Assembly (NCBI GenBank): GCA_026874595.1
Contig: JAPPUL010000085.1
Span: forward strand, 1-64,000
Source of the DNA: Sipunculus nudus
Lineage: Eukaryota > Annelida > Sipuncula > Golfingiida > Sipunculidae
Direction of reading: 5' to 3'
Length of the DNA: 64,000 nt
Positions 37,683 through 45,847 of this stretch are shown here, piece by piece; position 1 is the stretch's first letter, and each line of letters opens with the position of its first letter. Under the pieces are notes generated by a model, which was not told where the DNA came from, did not search any database, and saw only the letters and a list, made by a program, of their open reading frames with translations. A program made the translations under genes and the position numbers.

Positions 37683-38705
37683 ATGAGTGAATTAATATTT
37701 AAAAGGGGTTTATATATACTACTTTTTCTATTAGTAGTAGGAATATTTAGTGCCTTTATAGGATTTAGTGCCTGCAGTACGGATATAGTAAGTACAGGAG
37801 GCAGTGGTGGTGGAGACACCCCAACATTCTCTTGGGAAAAGCTAGGGACGGGTTCATGGTCAGCCCGTTCTCATCATCAAGTTGTATTAAAGGGAGAAGA
37901 GTTTTATTTATTTGGAGGTTATGATGGTACAAATAATTTGAACGACGTATGGAAGTCAAGTGACGGTGTTAGTTGGAGTATAGTGATAGCGAATGCAGCC
38001 TGGGGAGGCCGTCGATCACATCAAGTAGTAGTAAAGGGAGAAGAGTTTTATTTATTTGGAGGGATTACTCCTACGAATAAGAATGATGTATGGAAATCAA
38101 GCGATGGAGAGACTTGGACTCAAGTGACAAGTAATGCAGCCTGGACGGCGCGTAAATACCAACAAGTAGTATTACATAATAACGAATTTTATTTATTTGG
38201 AGGTTATGTGGATGATGTAGGTAATAAGAATGACGTATGGAAATCAAGCGATGGAGCGACTTGGACTCAAGTGACAAGTAATGCAGCCTGGGGAGGTCGT
38301 ACAGGGCATCAAGTAGTCGTAAAAGATGGAGAATTCTATCTTATGGGTGGTACTAATGGATTTGAACTGTATAATGATGTATGGAAGTCAAGTGACGGAG
38401 CAAGTTGGACACAGCTATCACCAGACGAAGATGTTACAGGGAAATGGACAGGACGTATATATCACCGAGTGGCAGTAAAGGGAGGGGAGATATATCTTAC
38501 GGGAGGTTATATGTCTACGAGTCATAATGAAGTATGGAGCTCAAGTGATGGAGTAAGTTGGACAGAGGTATTATCAGATGGTCCAGCAAGCGATAGTCAA
38601 TGGTCAGCCCGTGATCAGCATCAAGTAGTAGTAAAGGGAGATAAGTTATATGTATTTGGAGGAGGTACTAACCCTTATAATAACGATGTATGGGTAAGTA
38701 AATAA
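37683..38705 (+). CDS. Kelch array unit 8: six-blade lipoprotein
   Basis: 340 residues, intact. Starts MSELIFKRGLYI; lipobox GFSAC; linker STGGSGGGDTPT; six blades with very similar DNA (for example blades 2, 3 and 4 share long stretches around aatgacgtatggaaatcaag). Ends NDVWVSK. AAGGAGAGCG precedes ATG. An A10 run in the leader lies at about 37601. Confidence 0.88.
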   Translation: MSELIFKRGLYILLFLLVVGIFSAFIGFSACSTDIVSTGGSGGGDTPTFSWEKLGTGSWSARSHHQVVLKGEEFYLFGGYDGTNNLNDVWKSSDGVSWSIVIANAAWGGRRSHQVVVKGEEFYLFGGITPTNKNDVWKSSDGETWTQVTSNAAWTARKYQQVVLHNNEFYLFGGYVDDVGNKNDVWKSSDGATWTQVTSNAAWGGRTGHQVVVKDGEFYLMGGTNGFELYNDVWKSSDGASWTQLSPDEDVTGKWTGRIYHRVAVKGGEIYLTGGYMSTSHNEVWSSSDGVSWTEVLSDGPASDSQWSARDQHQVVVKGDKLYVFGGGTNPYNNDVWVSK

Positions 38706-38724
38706 GTTGGATAAGTAAGTTATG

Positions 38725-38746
38725 TGTCCTCTTTATTAGGAGGACA
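38725..38746 (+). terminator. Hairpin after kelch unit 8
   Basis: TGTCCTC pairs with GAGGACA around an eight-base loop; it is the same family, with a shorter stem. Confidence 0.5.
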
Positions 38747-38964
38747 TTAGCTTTTCGTCTAGTTTGACTTTTCTAAATATCTTCTAATTCTTCTGTATGT
38801 TCTACTAACTACAAATCATATATTTACTACCTAGATAAATTATCCAATCCATAAAAAAAATGTTAAAATACGAAATTGTAGTATTTTATATATAGAAATT
38901 AATTTAAAAGGAGAACTATTTAAGTTCTATATTAAAGACAAAGACAAGATTTTACCTTCTATTC

Positions 38965-39960
38965 TTGTGCTTATTTGTGTTAAGCAGTTGTGAAAGCGAT
39001 GGCACTAGAGACACAAATGGAGGAGGAGGGACAGGAGGGGATCAGGGATCTATAGGTCGAGAAGAAAACAAAAGAGAGGAAAGAGGAAAGGAATGGACAG
39101 CTCGTAGTGGGCATCAAGTTGTTGCAGTAAATAACGATCTTTATCTTATTGGCGGGACGGATAAAGATGGTCCTAAGAATGACGTATGGAGGTCAAGTGA
39201 TGGAGCAAGTTGGGTAGAGGTTACAAGAGGCGGTGCTGCAAGCAACAGTCAATGGTCAGCTCGTAGTGGGCATCAAGTTGTTGCAGTAAATAACGATCTT
39301 TATCTTATTGGCGGGACGGATAAAGATGGTCTTAAAAATGACGTATGGAAGTCAACTGATGGAGGAGTAACTTGGCAATTGCCTCCATGGGAAGCTGGTC
39401 CTGATGGGTCTCCTCCTGCTATAGCATGGTCAGCTCGTAGTGGACATCAAGTTGTTGTAGATAAAGACGGGACTTTCTATTTATTTGGCGGGGCTGAGGT
39501 GGCGGCGGCTCCGAGTAATAGACCTGTTGTTGGTGGGGAGTCGAGGCTTACAGGGCAGCCAGTACCTCGTGTTGGGCTTGATGCTACCCCGACTTTAAAG
39601 AACGACGTATGGAAGTCGGATGATGATGGAGAAAGCTGGACACAAGCGACAAGCAATGCAGGATGGTCAGCTCGTAGTGGGCATCAAGTTGTTGCAGTAA
39701 ATAACGAGCTTTATCTTATTGGCGGGACGGATAAAGATGGTCCTAAGAATGACGTATGGAGGTCAAGTGATGGAGCAAGTTGGGTAGAGGTTACAAGAGG
39801 CGGTGCTGCAAGCAACAGTCAATGGTCAGCTCGTAGTGGGCATCAAGTGGTTGTAATAGGTAAGACTCTCCTTATTATTGGTGGAATGTCTAATGATGAT
39901 GAGCAGCCGTTAAAGAATGACGTATGGAGATCAGATGATAATGGAAGTAGCTGGTATTAG
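38965..39960 (+). CDS. Kelch array unit 9: five-blade lipoprotein without a normal start
   Basis: A Gly-rich linker and five blades (RSGHQVVAVNNDLYLIGG type) follow a lipobox LSSC. The frame is open upstream to about 38908, giving RFYLLFLCLFVLSSC, a full signal peptide, but no ATG, GTG or TTG falls near the AGGAG at 38909. The TTG at 38965 leaves too short a signal. The 3' end stops inside a blade (NGSSWY) instead of NDVW. It is probably a decaying gene, or one using a rare start codon. Blade 3 has a large insert with many Pro, Arg and Ala. Confidence 0.6.
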   Translation: MCLFVLSSCESDGTRDTNGGGGTGGDQGSIGREENKREERGKEWTARSGHQVVAVNNDLYLIGGTDKDGPKNDVWRSSDGASWVEVTRGGAASNSQWSARSGHQVVAVNNDLYLIGGTDKDGLKNDVWKSTDGGVTWQLPPWEAGPDGSPPAIAWSARSGHQVVVDKDGTFYLFGGAEVAAAPSNRPVVGGESRLTGQPVPRVGLDATPTLKNDVWKSDDDGESWTQATSNAGWSARSGHQVVAVNNELYLIGGTDKDGPKNDVWRSSDGASWVEVTRGGAASNSQWSARSGHQVVVIGKTLLIIGGMSNDDEQPLKNDVWRSDDNGSSWY

Positions 39961-40071
39961 CAGACAGAGTGTTGTTATAATAAAATGAAGAATTAATTGG
40001 CTTTAGGGGTTAATTAATTATGACATTTTCTAAAAGCTGTGTTTAGAGTTACAAATCTCATATGTGGAACT

Positions 40072-40608
40072 ATGGATTATAAGCACGGTTTATATTTCGT
40101 ATTTTTCATATTGTTTGGAGCAAGTAGTTGAAATTGAATTTAGTACTTGTATCGATGATGAAAGAAGCGTGTCAAGTTATTAAGACCCCTTAACAGATAG
40201 TGCCAACTAGTGGATATCTCGTTATAATTACGACGTGGTACTAAATGGTGGAGAGTTTCATGTTATGGGAGGACAGGGTGAAGTCAAGTGGTGGGGCAAG
40301 CTGGAGACAAGTGCAAGCAGTAGGAACTAAATGAGTCAGCACGTTATGAGCATGCAGTTGTATTAAAAGATGGAGCTTTCTTTCTATTTGGTGGTGAGTC
40401 GGATGGTACTCTTAAGAACGACGTATGGAAGTGGAGTGGGAATAAGGGAGATGCTTGGACACAAGTCTCAGAAGGCGGTGCTGCAAGCAAGAGTCAATGG
40501 TCAGCACGTTATGGGCATGCAGTTGTAGTAAAAGATGGAGCTTTCTTTCTATTTGGTGGGCTTGGTGATCAAGATAGTTATAAGAACGACGTATGGGTTT
40601 ATAAGTAA
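40072..40608 (+). pseudogene. Kelch array unit 10: multiply broken copy
   Basis: Starts MDYKHGLYFVFFIL like the other units, then TGA replaces the end of the signal peptide. Pieces of at least three blades follow in different frames, the last two being in one frame (RYGHAVVVKDGAFFLFGG) and ending NDVWVYK at 40608. The leader block before it (agctgtgttt...acaaat) is recognisable. Confidence 0.75.
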
Positions 40609-40638
40609 ATCTTAAGTAAATAGTAAAGCTTAAATAAT

Positions 40639-40659
40639 GTCCTCTTTATTTAAGAGGAC
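40639..40659 (+). terminator. Hairpin after kelch unit 10
   Basis: GTCCTCTT pairs with AAGAGGAC (8 pairs) around a short AT loop; the last hairpin of the array. Confidence 0.5.
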
Positions 40660-40779
40660 TTATATAGCAAATATAAAGAGTAACTTTTGTTAGTTATATA
40701 AAACTATTAAAGTAAAATACGCGTCTAAATATGAAAGTAAATATGAAAGACAGCAAAATACTTATAAAATATATTTATA

Positions 40780-41037
40780 CTAACTATCTTTCTTTAGAAA
40801 GAAAGAGCAATCATAAAAACTTACAAAGTGTGTATCCCTATGATACCACATAGCCTCAAAGTTAGCACAAAAAGCTTTTTTATTTTGAGTAACAGTTAAA
40901 GACTTACAATTCTGACAAAGTTTAGATTTTTGTATTTCGCAAGAAATAACATTCATAAAGTCTGCTTCATTTTTGATACCATAAACAAAATCTGGTTTTT
41001 TGTTTTTTCTAAGCATGATACGTTTTTGCTCTTTCAT
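40780..41037 (-). CDS. Small Cys-containing hypothetical protein (85 aa)
   Basis: A basic protein with a CQNC pair and further Cys near the middle and end (FCANF, YDCSF), which may bind a metal. No membrane segment. AAGG lies four bases before the ATG. Family unknown. The 265 bases to lpxA on the other side are AT-rich and hold no gene. Confidence 0.55.
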   Translation of the reverse strand: MKEQKRIMLRKNKKPDFVYGIKNEADFMNVISCEIQKSKLCQNCKSLTVTQNKKAFCANFEAMWYHRDTHFVSFYDCSFFLKKDS

Positions 41038-41303
41038 AAAACCTTAAACTAACCCCTCCCAAAAGTAAATAAATAAACTTAAACTAAATAAATATAACTC
41101 TTATTATTAAGAATGCTATGAATGTATAACACTAAATGTAAAATAAAGATATAGATAATTTTGTACTAAAACCGTTTATCAAACTAGGATAATTATATAT
41201 AATTACAAAGAAAATACTAAAATAGATATAACTAAGCAAGGATATTAAAAGGCTATAAAAAAGTTAAAATCGACATATAAGGTTAGAAATAAAAGCTAAA
41301 AAA

Positions 41304-42110
41304 ATGAGAATACATAAAACAGCGTTAATAGAGGACAATACAAAGATAGGAACTCACGTCGAAATAGACGCATATGCAATAATCCGACAAGGGAGTATAA
41401 TAGAGGACAATACAAAGATAGGGACTCACGTTGAAATAGGTTCTAACGTAAAGATTGGCAAGAACAATAAAATCTTTAAAAACGCCTACATAGGAGCACC
41501 AGCACAAGACAGAGGATATGATATAAATAGTCAAAATGGCTCAAACAAAATACTAGTTGAACTAGGAGACAATAACATAATACGAGAATACGTAACAATT
41601 CATAATGGGACAAAAGGCAAGACGATTTTAAAAGACAACAATTATTTAATGTCTTATAGCCACATAGGCCATGATTGTGAGGTGGGGTCAAATGTAACGC
41701 TTGCAAACTACGTATCCCTAGGCGGCCATGCAATAATAGAAGATTACGTATTCATATCAGCCCACAGTTTAATACACCAAAAAACGAAAGTAGGAACACT
41801 AAGCATGATAGGAGCGCTATGCCCGATAACGCAAGACGTCCCTCCTTATTCGTTAATAGCAAATTCCTACGGCAAGCTAATAGGTTTAAATAGCGTTGGG
41901 CTAAGGAGGCATACAGATTTAAGTGCAAAGCAAAAGCTAAGTTTAAAGAAAGCGTTTAAGATATTGTATAAATATAATATGAGTAAAGAGGCAGGGATAT
42001 TAGAGCTTGAGAGGCGAGGCGAGGAATTTAAAGAGATAGAAGAACAGGTAAAGAAGATGCTATCGATATTTGGCGGGGAGCGGGGTGTTTTGCGAAAGTG
42101 GCGGGTCTAA
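41304..42110 (+). CDS. lpxA: UDP-N-acetylglucosamine acyltransferase
   Basis: 268 residues; first step of lipid A synthesis. Left-handed beta-helix of hexapeptide repeats; REYVTIHNGT, the catalytic His region SYSHIGHDCEVG, LANYVSLGGH, and PPYSLIANSYGKLIGLNSVGLRR are typical. In the N-terminal helix the motif IEDNTKIGTHVEI occurs twice and its DNA is nearly identical (42 bases, two changes, offset 72). The start is the ATG at 41304. A piece spanning the stop is repeated 70 or so bases later. Confidence 0.95.
   Translation: MRIHKTALIEDNTKIGTHVEIDAYAIIRQGSIIEDNTKIGTHVEIGSNVKIGKNNKIFKNAYIGAPAQDRGYDINSQNGSNKILVELGDNNIIREYVTIHNGTKGKTILKDNNYLMSYSHIGHDCEVGSNVTLANYVSLGGHAIIEDYVFISAHSLIHQKTKVGTLSMIGALCPITQDVPPYSLIANSYGKLIGLNSVGLRRHTDLSAKQKLSLKKAFKILYKYNMSKEAGILELERRGEEFKEIEEQVKKMLSIFGGERGVLRKWRV
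41326..41439 (+). repeat. Internal 42-bp repeat of lpxA
   Basis: Positions 41326-41367 and 41398-41439 differ at two bases only. The total length before the conserved middle part equals that of E. coli LpxA, so this is a homogenised pair and not an extra coil. Confidence 0.9.
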
Positions 42111-42209
42111 ATAGTTTATAAAAGTTACCATATTGTCTTATAACAAACCTGCTAAAGAAGTAAGAAGCGTCTAAATAGTTTATAAAAGTTGCCATAGGAG
42201 ATAAGAATA
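42105..42209 (+). repeat. Direct repeat across the lpxA stop
   Basis: A 27-29-bp unit beginning gtctaaatagtttat (first copy contains the lpxA stop) recurs about 65 bases later with one change. The rest of this 180-base gap shows no gene. Confidence 0.85.
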
Positions 42210-42293
42210 ATTATAATTAGCGTTAATCTCGAACAAAGGAAAAAGAAAAATACGAATGAAAATGAAAAGATAGTAAATAAGCTAAATAGTATA

Positions 42294-42704
42294 ATGGAAC
42301 TTGAGCTTGCAGGAGTTGTAAGGTATACCCATTATTCTCTAATGATATACGGATATAATAGGATACCGATAGTAAGCTGGATGCAAGAGAATGCGCAAGA
42401 AAGTTTAGATCATGCACACAAAGCAGGAGAGATGGTGACATTACTTGGAGGGCATCCGTCGTTGAAGATAGGGAGCTTACTTGAGACGGAAAAGCATGAT
42501 ATAGGAGACATTTTACGAGAGAGTTTACAACATGAAAAAGAAGCGCTTGGTTACTACTATGAACTTGCCAAGCTAGCAGAAGAAGCTAACAACGTGATAG
42601 TTGGCGAGTATGCAAGGGAGATGATAGTGGCTGAGGAGAAGCATTTAGACGAAGTAAATAAGATGCTAAGGAAACCTGGCGACATAGACAGGTTTGAAGA
42701 ATAA
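42294..42704 (+). CDS. Ferritin-like / bacterioferritin-like protein
   Basis: Four-helix bundle protein of about 136 residues from the ATG at 42294. Iron-ligand positions appear: Glu in ELELAG, the ESLDHAHKAGE helix (Glu and His), and AEEKHLDEV in the last helix. The first helix begins upstream of the ATG: the frame is open back to about 42200 and reads KIVNKLNSIM before it. There AGGAG (42197) is followed by ATA or ATT, not by a standard start. The true protein may be 20-30 residues longer, with a rare start codon. Role: iron storage or oxidative protection. Confidence 0.75.
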   Translation: MELELAGVVRYTHYSLMIYGYNRIPIVSWMQENAQESLDHAHKAGEMVTLLGGHPSLKIGSLLETEKHDIGDILRESLQHEKEALGYYYELAKLAEEANNVIVGEYAREMIVAEEKHLDEVNKMLRKPGDIDRFEE

Positions 42705-42871
42705 AAGAATATAATATTGAAGGCCCAAAAGAATAAAAAGAATAAAAAGCTTGTAAATCGATGCATCTTATAAACAGGCGTGATTGAGATTAAATAGTTA
42801 AAGAAACTAAGCTGTATGAAGACATAGAAAGTAACTATAATAAGTGTAGAAATAAGAAAAGGAAGGTATAA

Positions 42872-43747
42872 ATGGAAGGACAAAAAGTAGATATAGGGAT
42901 AATAGGAGGGAGTGGGATATATAAAATAGATGGGGTTGATATACTAGAAGAGGTATTACCGAAGACGCCTTATGGAGCGCCCTCGGATAAGATTATGATA
43001 TGCCAGATAGGTAAAAAACGAGTTGGATTTTTGCCGAGGCACGGTGTTGGGCACAGGCTTTTACCTACTGAGATACCAGTAAAAGCGAATATATATGCGC
43101 TAAAGAGTCTTGGGGTAAAAAGCATACTAGCAATAAGTGCAGTAGGGAGTTTGGCAGAGGAGATAAGACCGAAGGATTTAGTAATACCAAATCAAATAAT
43201 AGACAGGACAAGACAAAGGGCACTATCCTTCTTTGGCGATGGGATAGTGGGGCATGTAAGTTTTGCAGATCCCTTTTGCAATGAAAAAGGAGAAGCTCTA
43301 TACTCCTATCTAGACAGGAGAGGTTATAATGCGCATAATAAGGTAACATATTTATGTATGGAAGGTCCCTTATTCTCAACGCGAGCTGAAAGTCATTTAT
43401 ACAGGAGTTGGGGATGCGGGATAATAGGGATGACAGCCTTACCTGAGGCAAAGCTTGCGCGCGAGGCGGAAATCTGTTATAATATGATAGCCTTATCGAC
43501 AGATTATGATTGTTGGAATGAAGCAGAAGAGCATGTAACGACAGAAATGGTGATAGAAAACATGAATACAAATGTTAAAACAATAAAAGGCTTATTACCT
43601 GATTTATTAAAGGAGCTTGATTTAAGTAAAGAGTGTGGATGTCATCATGCCGCAGAAAACTCTGTGATGACCTCGCATGATATGCTTAATGAGAATAAAA
43701 AATTGGAGCTTAATTTATTATATGGTAAATATTTTAACAAACGCTAA
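42872..43747 (+). CDS. mtnP: S-methyl-5'-thioadenosine phosphorylase
   Basis: 291 residues, purine nucleoside phosphorylase family. IIGGSGIY, LPRHGVGHRLLPTEIPVKANIYAL, the phosphate/His region, and TDYDCWNE, which marks enzymes preferring methylthioadenosine. It recycles methylthioadenosine from polyamine or similar SAM-using reactions. GGAAGG before ATG. The following gene starts inside its end. Confidence 0.94.
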   Translation: MEGQKVDIGIIGGSGIYKIDGVDILEEVLPKTPYGAPSDKIMICQIGKKRVGFLPRHGVGHRLLPTEIPVKANIYALKSLGVKSILAISAVGSLAEEIRPKDLVIPNQIIDRTRQRALSFFGDGIVGHVSFADPFCNEKGEALYSYLDRRGYNAHNKVTYLCMEGPLFSTRAESHLYRSWGCGIIGMTALPEAKLAREAEICYNMIALSTDYDCWNEAEEHVTTEMVIENMNTNVKTIKGLLPDLLKELDLSKECGCHHAAENSVMTSHDMLNENKKLELNLLYGKYFNKR

Positions 43748-44378
43748 GTATTTTGTCCTACTCCTTTTTATAATGCTTTTTTTTGCTCTTGCAGAAGGTA
43801 GTTATAGCCAAGAGAACTTAAGAAATGCATCTGAAGGTGTAAATAAAGGCTTAAAGGAGGGGTTAAAGGAAGATAAAAAGCTTAAGGATAAAGGAAGCAA
43901 CAAGGCTATTGAAAATAAAAAAGAGGAGGGGAAAGAACGAAAAGTAGATAAATATAAAGGTAAGAAAAAGATATATATAGAAAGAGAGAAAGAAGAAGTG
44001 TATGATGATCCGCTGCCGGGACGCAAATTTCCAAGTATACTAGGTCCAGATAAAGGAGAATATCGCGAGAGTAAATTCAGACGATTTGATATAATATTTT
44101 TTCTAGCTTACCCTGTTTTTGTAGCTTATCAATATCTTATAAATGAAGTAGTTAGCAGAAATTATGCAATAAACGAGCAATCAAAAGGCAGATTTTCTCG
44201 TAATCAAAATTTATATATGTTCCTTTCTAGTGTTATACTAGGAATAGCGGTGGCCTATGAAGATTATAAAGCAGTTTGGAATGATAAAGATCCAATTGGT
44301 CTGCATAATACTAATGAGGGGAGTTTAATAACAGAAGAGAGTAATTTTTCAATAGTGTTATTACAAATAGATTTTTAG
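43722..44378 (+). CDS. Exported/membrane hypothetical protein (218 aa)
   Basis: With the start at 43722 (overlapping mtnP by 26 bases) the protein opens with a signal peptide KYFVLLLFIMLFFALAEG, then a long Lys/Glu-rich stretch and two further hydrophobic segments (IIFFLAYPVFVAYQYLI and LYMFLSSVILGIAVAY). No family recognised. Directly precedes lspA, so coupled to lipoprotein processing by position only. Confidence 0.65.
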   Translation: MVNILTNAKYFVLLLFIMLFFALAEGSYSQENLRNASEGVNKGLKEGLKEDKKLKDKGSNKAIENKKEEGKERKVDKYKGKKKIYIEREKEEVYDDPLPGRKFPSILGPDKGEYRESKFRRFDIIFFLAYPVFVAYQYLINEVVSRNYAINEQSKGRFSRNQNLYMFLSSVILGIAVAYEDYKAVWNDKDPIGLHNTNEGSLITEESNFSIVLLQIDF

Positions 44379-44406
44379 AAAAACACACAACATGAGGTAA
44401 AAAGAA

Positions 44407-44961
44407 TTGGAACGGCAAGATATAATCAAATGGATACCTTTGTGTACAATAGGTCTGGTACTATTTTTAGATCAACTAACAAAAGTACTTGTAATAAAAA
44501 ACATGGAACTATATGAGACAATAAGCGTTATTGGGGAATATGTACAGATACGGTTTATATTGAATCAAGGGATGGCATTTGGTATTTTTGCAGACTTAGA
44601 TAAAAATGTAAAAGATGTACTATTCACAACGATAACTGTAGCCTCAATACTAATTGTAGTATACTATTATAGCATGGTACACAAAGAGCACTCATGGAGC
44701 AGATTTTACTTTGCACTAATATTGGGAGGAGCGCTTGGCAATCTAACAGATAAGCTCTTTGGACATATAGTATTTAGAGGAGAATTCAAATTGTTCTATG
44801 GGCAAGTAGTAGATTTTATAGATATTGGAATAGGGTCTTATCGTTGGGCAACTTTCAACTTAGCAGACATAACTATATCAATTGGCGTATTTGCTCTAAT
44901 CTACATAATATTATTTCGGAAGGACCAAGATATAATACATTACAAGACAATAGAGGAATAA
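44407..44961 (+). CDS. lspA: Lipoprotein signal peptidase (signal peptidase II)
   Basis: 184 residues, four membrane helices. It cuts the signal peptide of lipidated prolipoproteins, including the kelch family. Catalytic Asp residues are in GNLTDKLFG and FNLADITIS; LDQLTK and NQGMAFGIF are the other conserved blocks. The start is TTG at 44407 with GAGG eight bases before. Confidence 0.94.
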   Translation: MERQDIIKWIPLCTIGLVLFLDQLTKVLVIKNMELYETISVIGEYVQIRFILNQGMAFGIFADLDKNVKDVLFTTITVASILIVVYYYSMVHKEHSWSRFYFALILGGALGNLTDKLFGHIVFRGEFKLFYGQVVDFIDIGIGSYRWATFNLADITISIGVFALIYIILFRKDQDIIHYKTIEE

Positions 44962-45076
44962 TAGATTAGAGTAATAAAAAAAACATACTGATAGTCAAAA
45001 GGTTTAATTTTGAATTAATTTTAAAAAAACTTTTAATAAAACTATCCAAGATACATCCAAGATACATCCAAGATAT

Positions 45077-45847
45077 ATGAAAGATAATAGTTACGAAGAA
45101 TTAAAAAATTCTCATTATGCTAAATGGTTTTTAGAAGAATATAAAGATGATAATAACTATAAAGCTTTTAATAAATCGTTTAGAAAGATTCAAAAACGCA
45201 ATAACATAGAAATCCCAACAAACATTAAAAAGTCAAAAATAAAGTCTAATGCCTCCAAAGTTACAAAAGCCAAAGATTCACAAAGTCCAAAAGTTAAAAA
45301 TATTAAAAATAATATAAACCCTCTTGACACTAACAAAGTCCTAAATAAAGAGCCTGACATCACTAAACAAATGGCTTTAAATCTTTTAAAGACAGGACGA
45401 AAGTTTGAAATAGAAGACAAAGAACTATTATATACATGGCTATCCTCAAATGAAGTCTATGATAAAGACAGGGAAAAAGACAAGGAATTAGAAGTTAAAC
45501 TTAAAAATTGGAATGCGTTAGAACAAGATGAAAATAATCTTGAAAATAATCTTTTAGTAAATAAATCTATAGATCTACATAATTACACAGTCAAAGAAGC
45601 AATAGTCCTTTTAAGGCACACTATATTAAAATCTAAATATCATAATAATACACTACTTAAGATAATCCATGGGAAAGGTATACATTCAAAAGACAAAAAA
45701 CCAATCTTAAAAGAAGCCGTACAAGCTTGGCTTGAGTCTGATGAAGGAAAGAAATTAATAAAGAGATACAAAGAGGCACCAAAAATATACGGAGGCAGCG
45801 GCTCTACTATAGTGTGGTTACGCCAAACAAACTCAGCCAAAGATTAA
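45077..45847 (+). CDS. Smr-domain protein
   Basis: 256 residues. A very Lys/Asn-rich N-terminal half without known domain, then a C-terminal Smr (MutS2-like endonuclease) domain with IDLHNYTVKEAI and KIIHGKGIHSK and the closing GGSGSTIVWLR. Smr domains nick branched DNA or cut stalled-ribosome RNA. Three copies of ccaagatacat lie just before the start. Its last four bases overlap the HEAT gene on the other strand. Confidence 0.9.
   Translation: MKDNSYEELKNSHYAKWFLEEYKDDNNYKAFNKSFRKIQKRNNIEIPTNIKKSKIKSNASKVTKAKDSQSPKVKNIKNNINPLDTNKVLNKEPDITKQMALNLLKTGRKFEIEDKELLYTWLSSNEVYDKDREKDKELEVKLKNWNALEQDENNLENNLLVNKSIDLHNYTVKEAIVLLRHTILKSKYHNNTLLKIIHGKGIHSKDKKPILKEAVQAWLESDEGKKLIKRYKEAPKIYGGSGSTIVWLRQTNSAKD

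Noticed and set aside
31759-39960. CRISPR-like regular repeats
   Set aside because: The repeats are coding kelch blades of about 145-150 bp with conserved protein motifs, not short palindromic repeats with unique spacers, and no cas genes are seen.
41326-41439. Extra beta-helix coil in LpxA
   Set aside because: The segment from the first His to the NAYIG motif has the same length as in E. coli LpxA, so nothing was inserted.
43065-43571. 168-residue frame opposite mtnP
   Set aside because: It is a shadow of the clear mtnP gene, with Leu/Ser/Tyr-heavy composition and no ribosome site.
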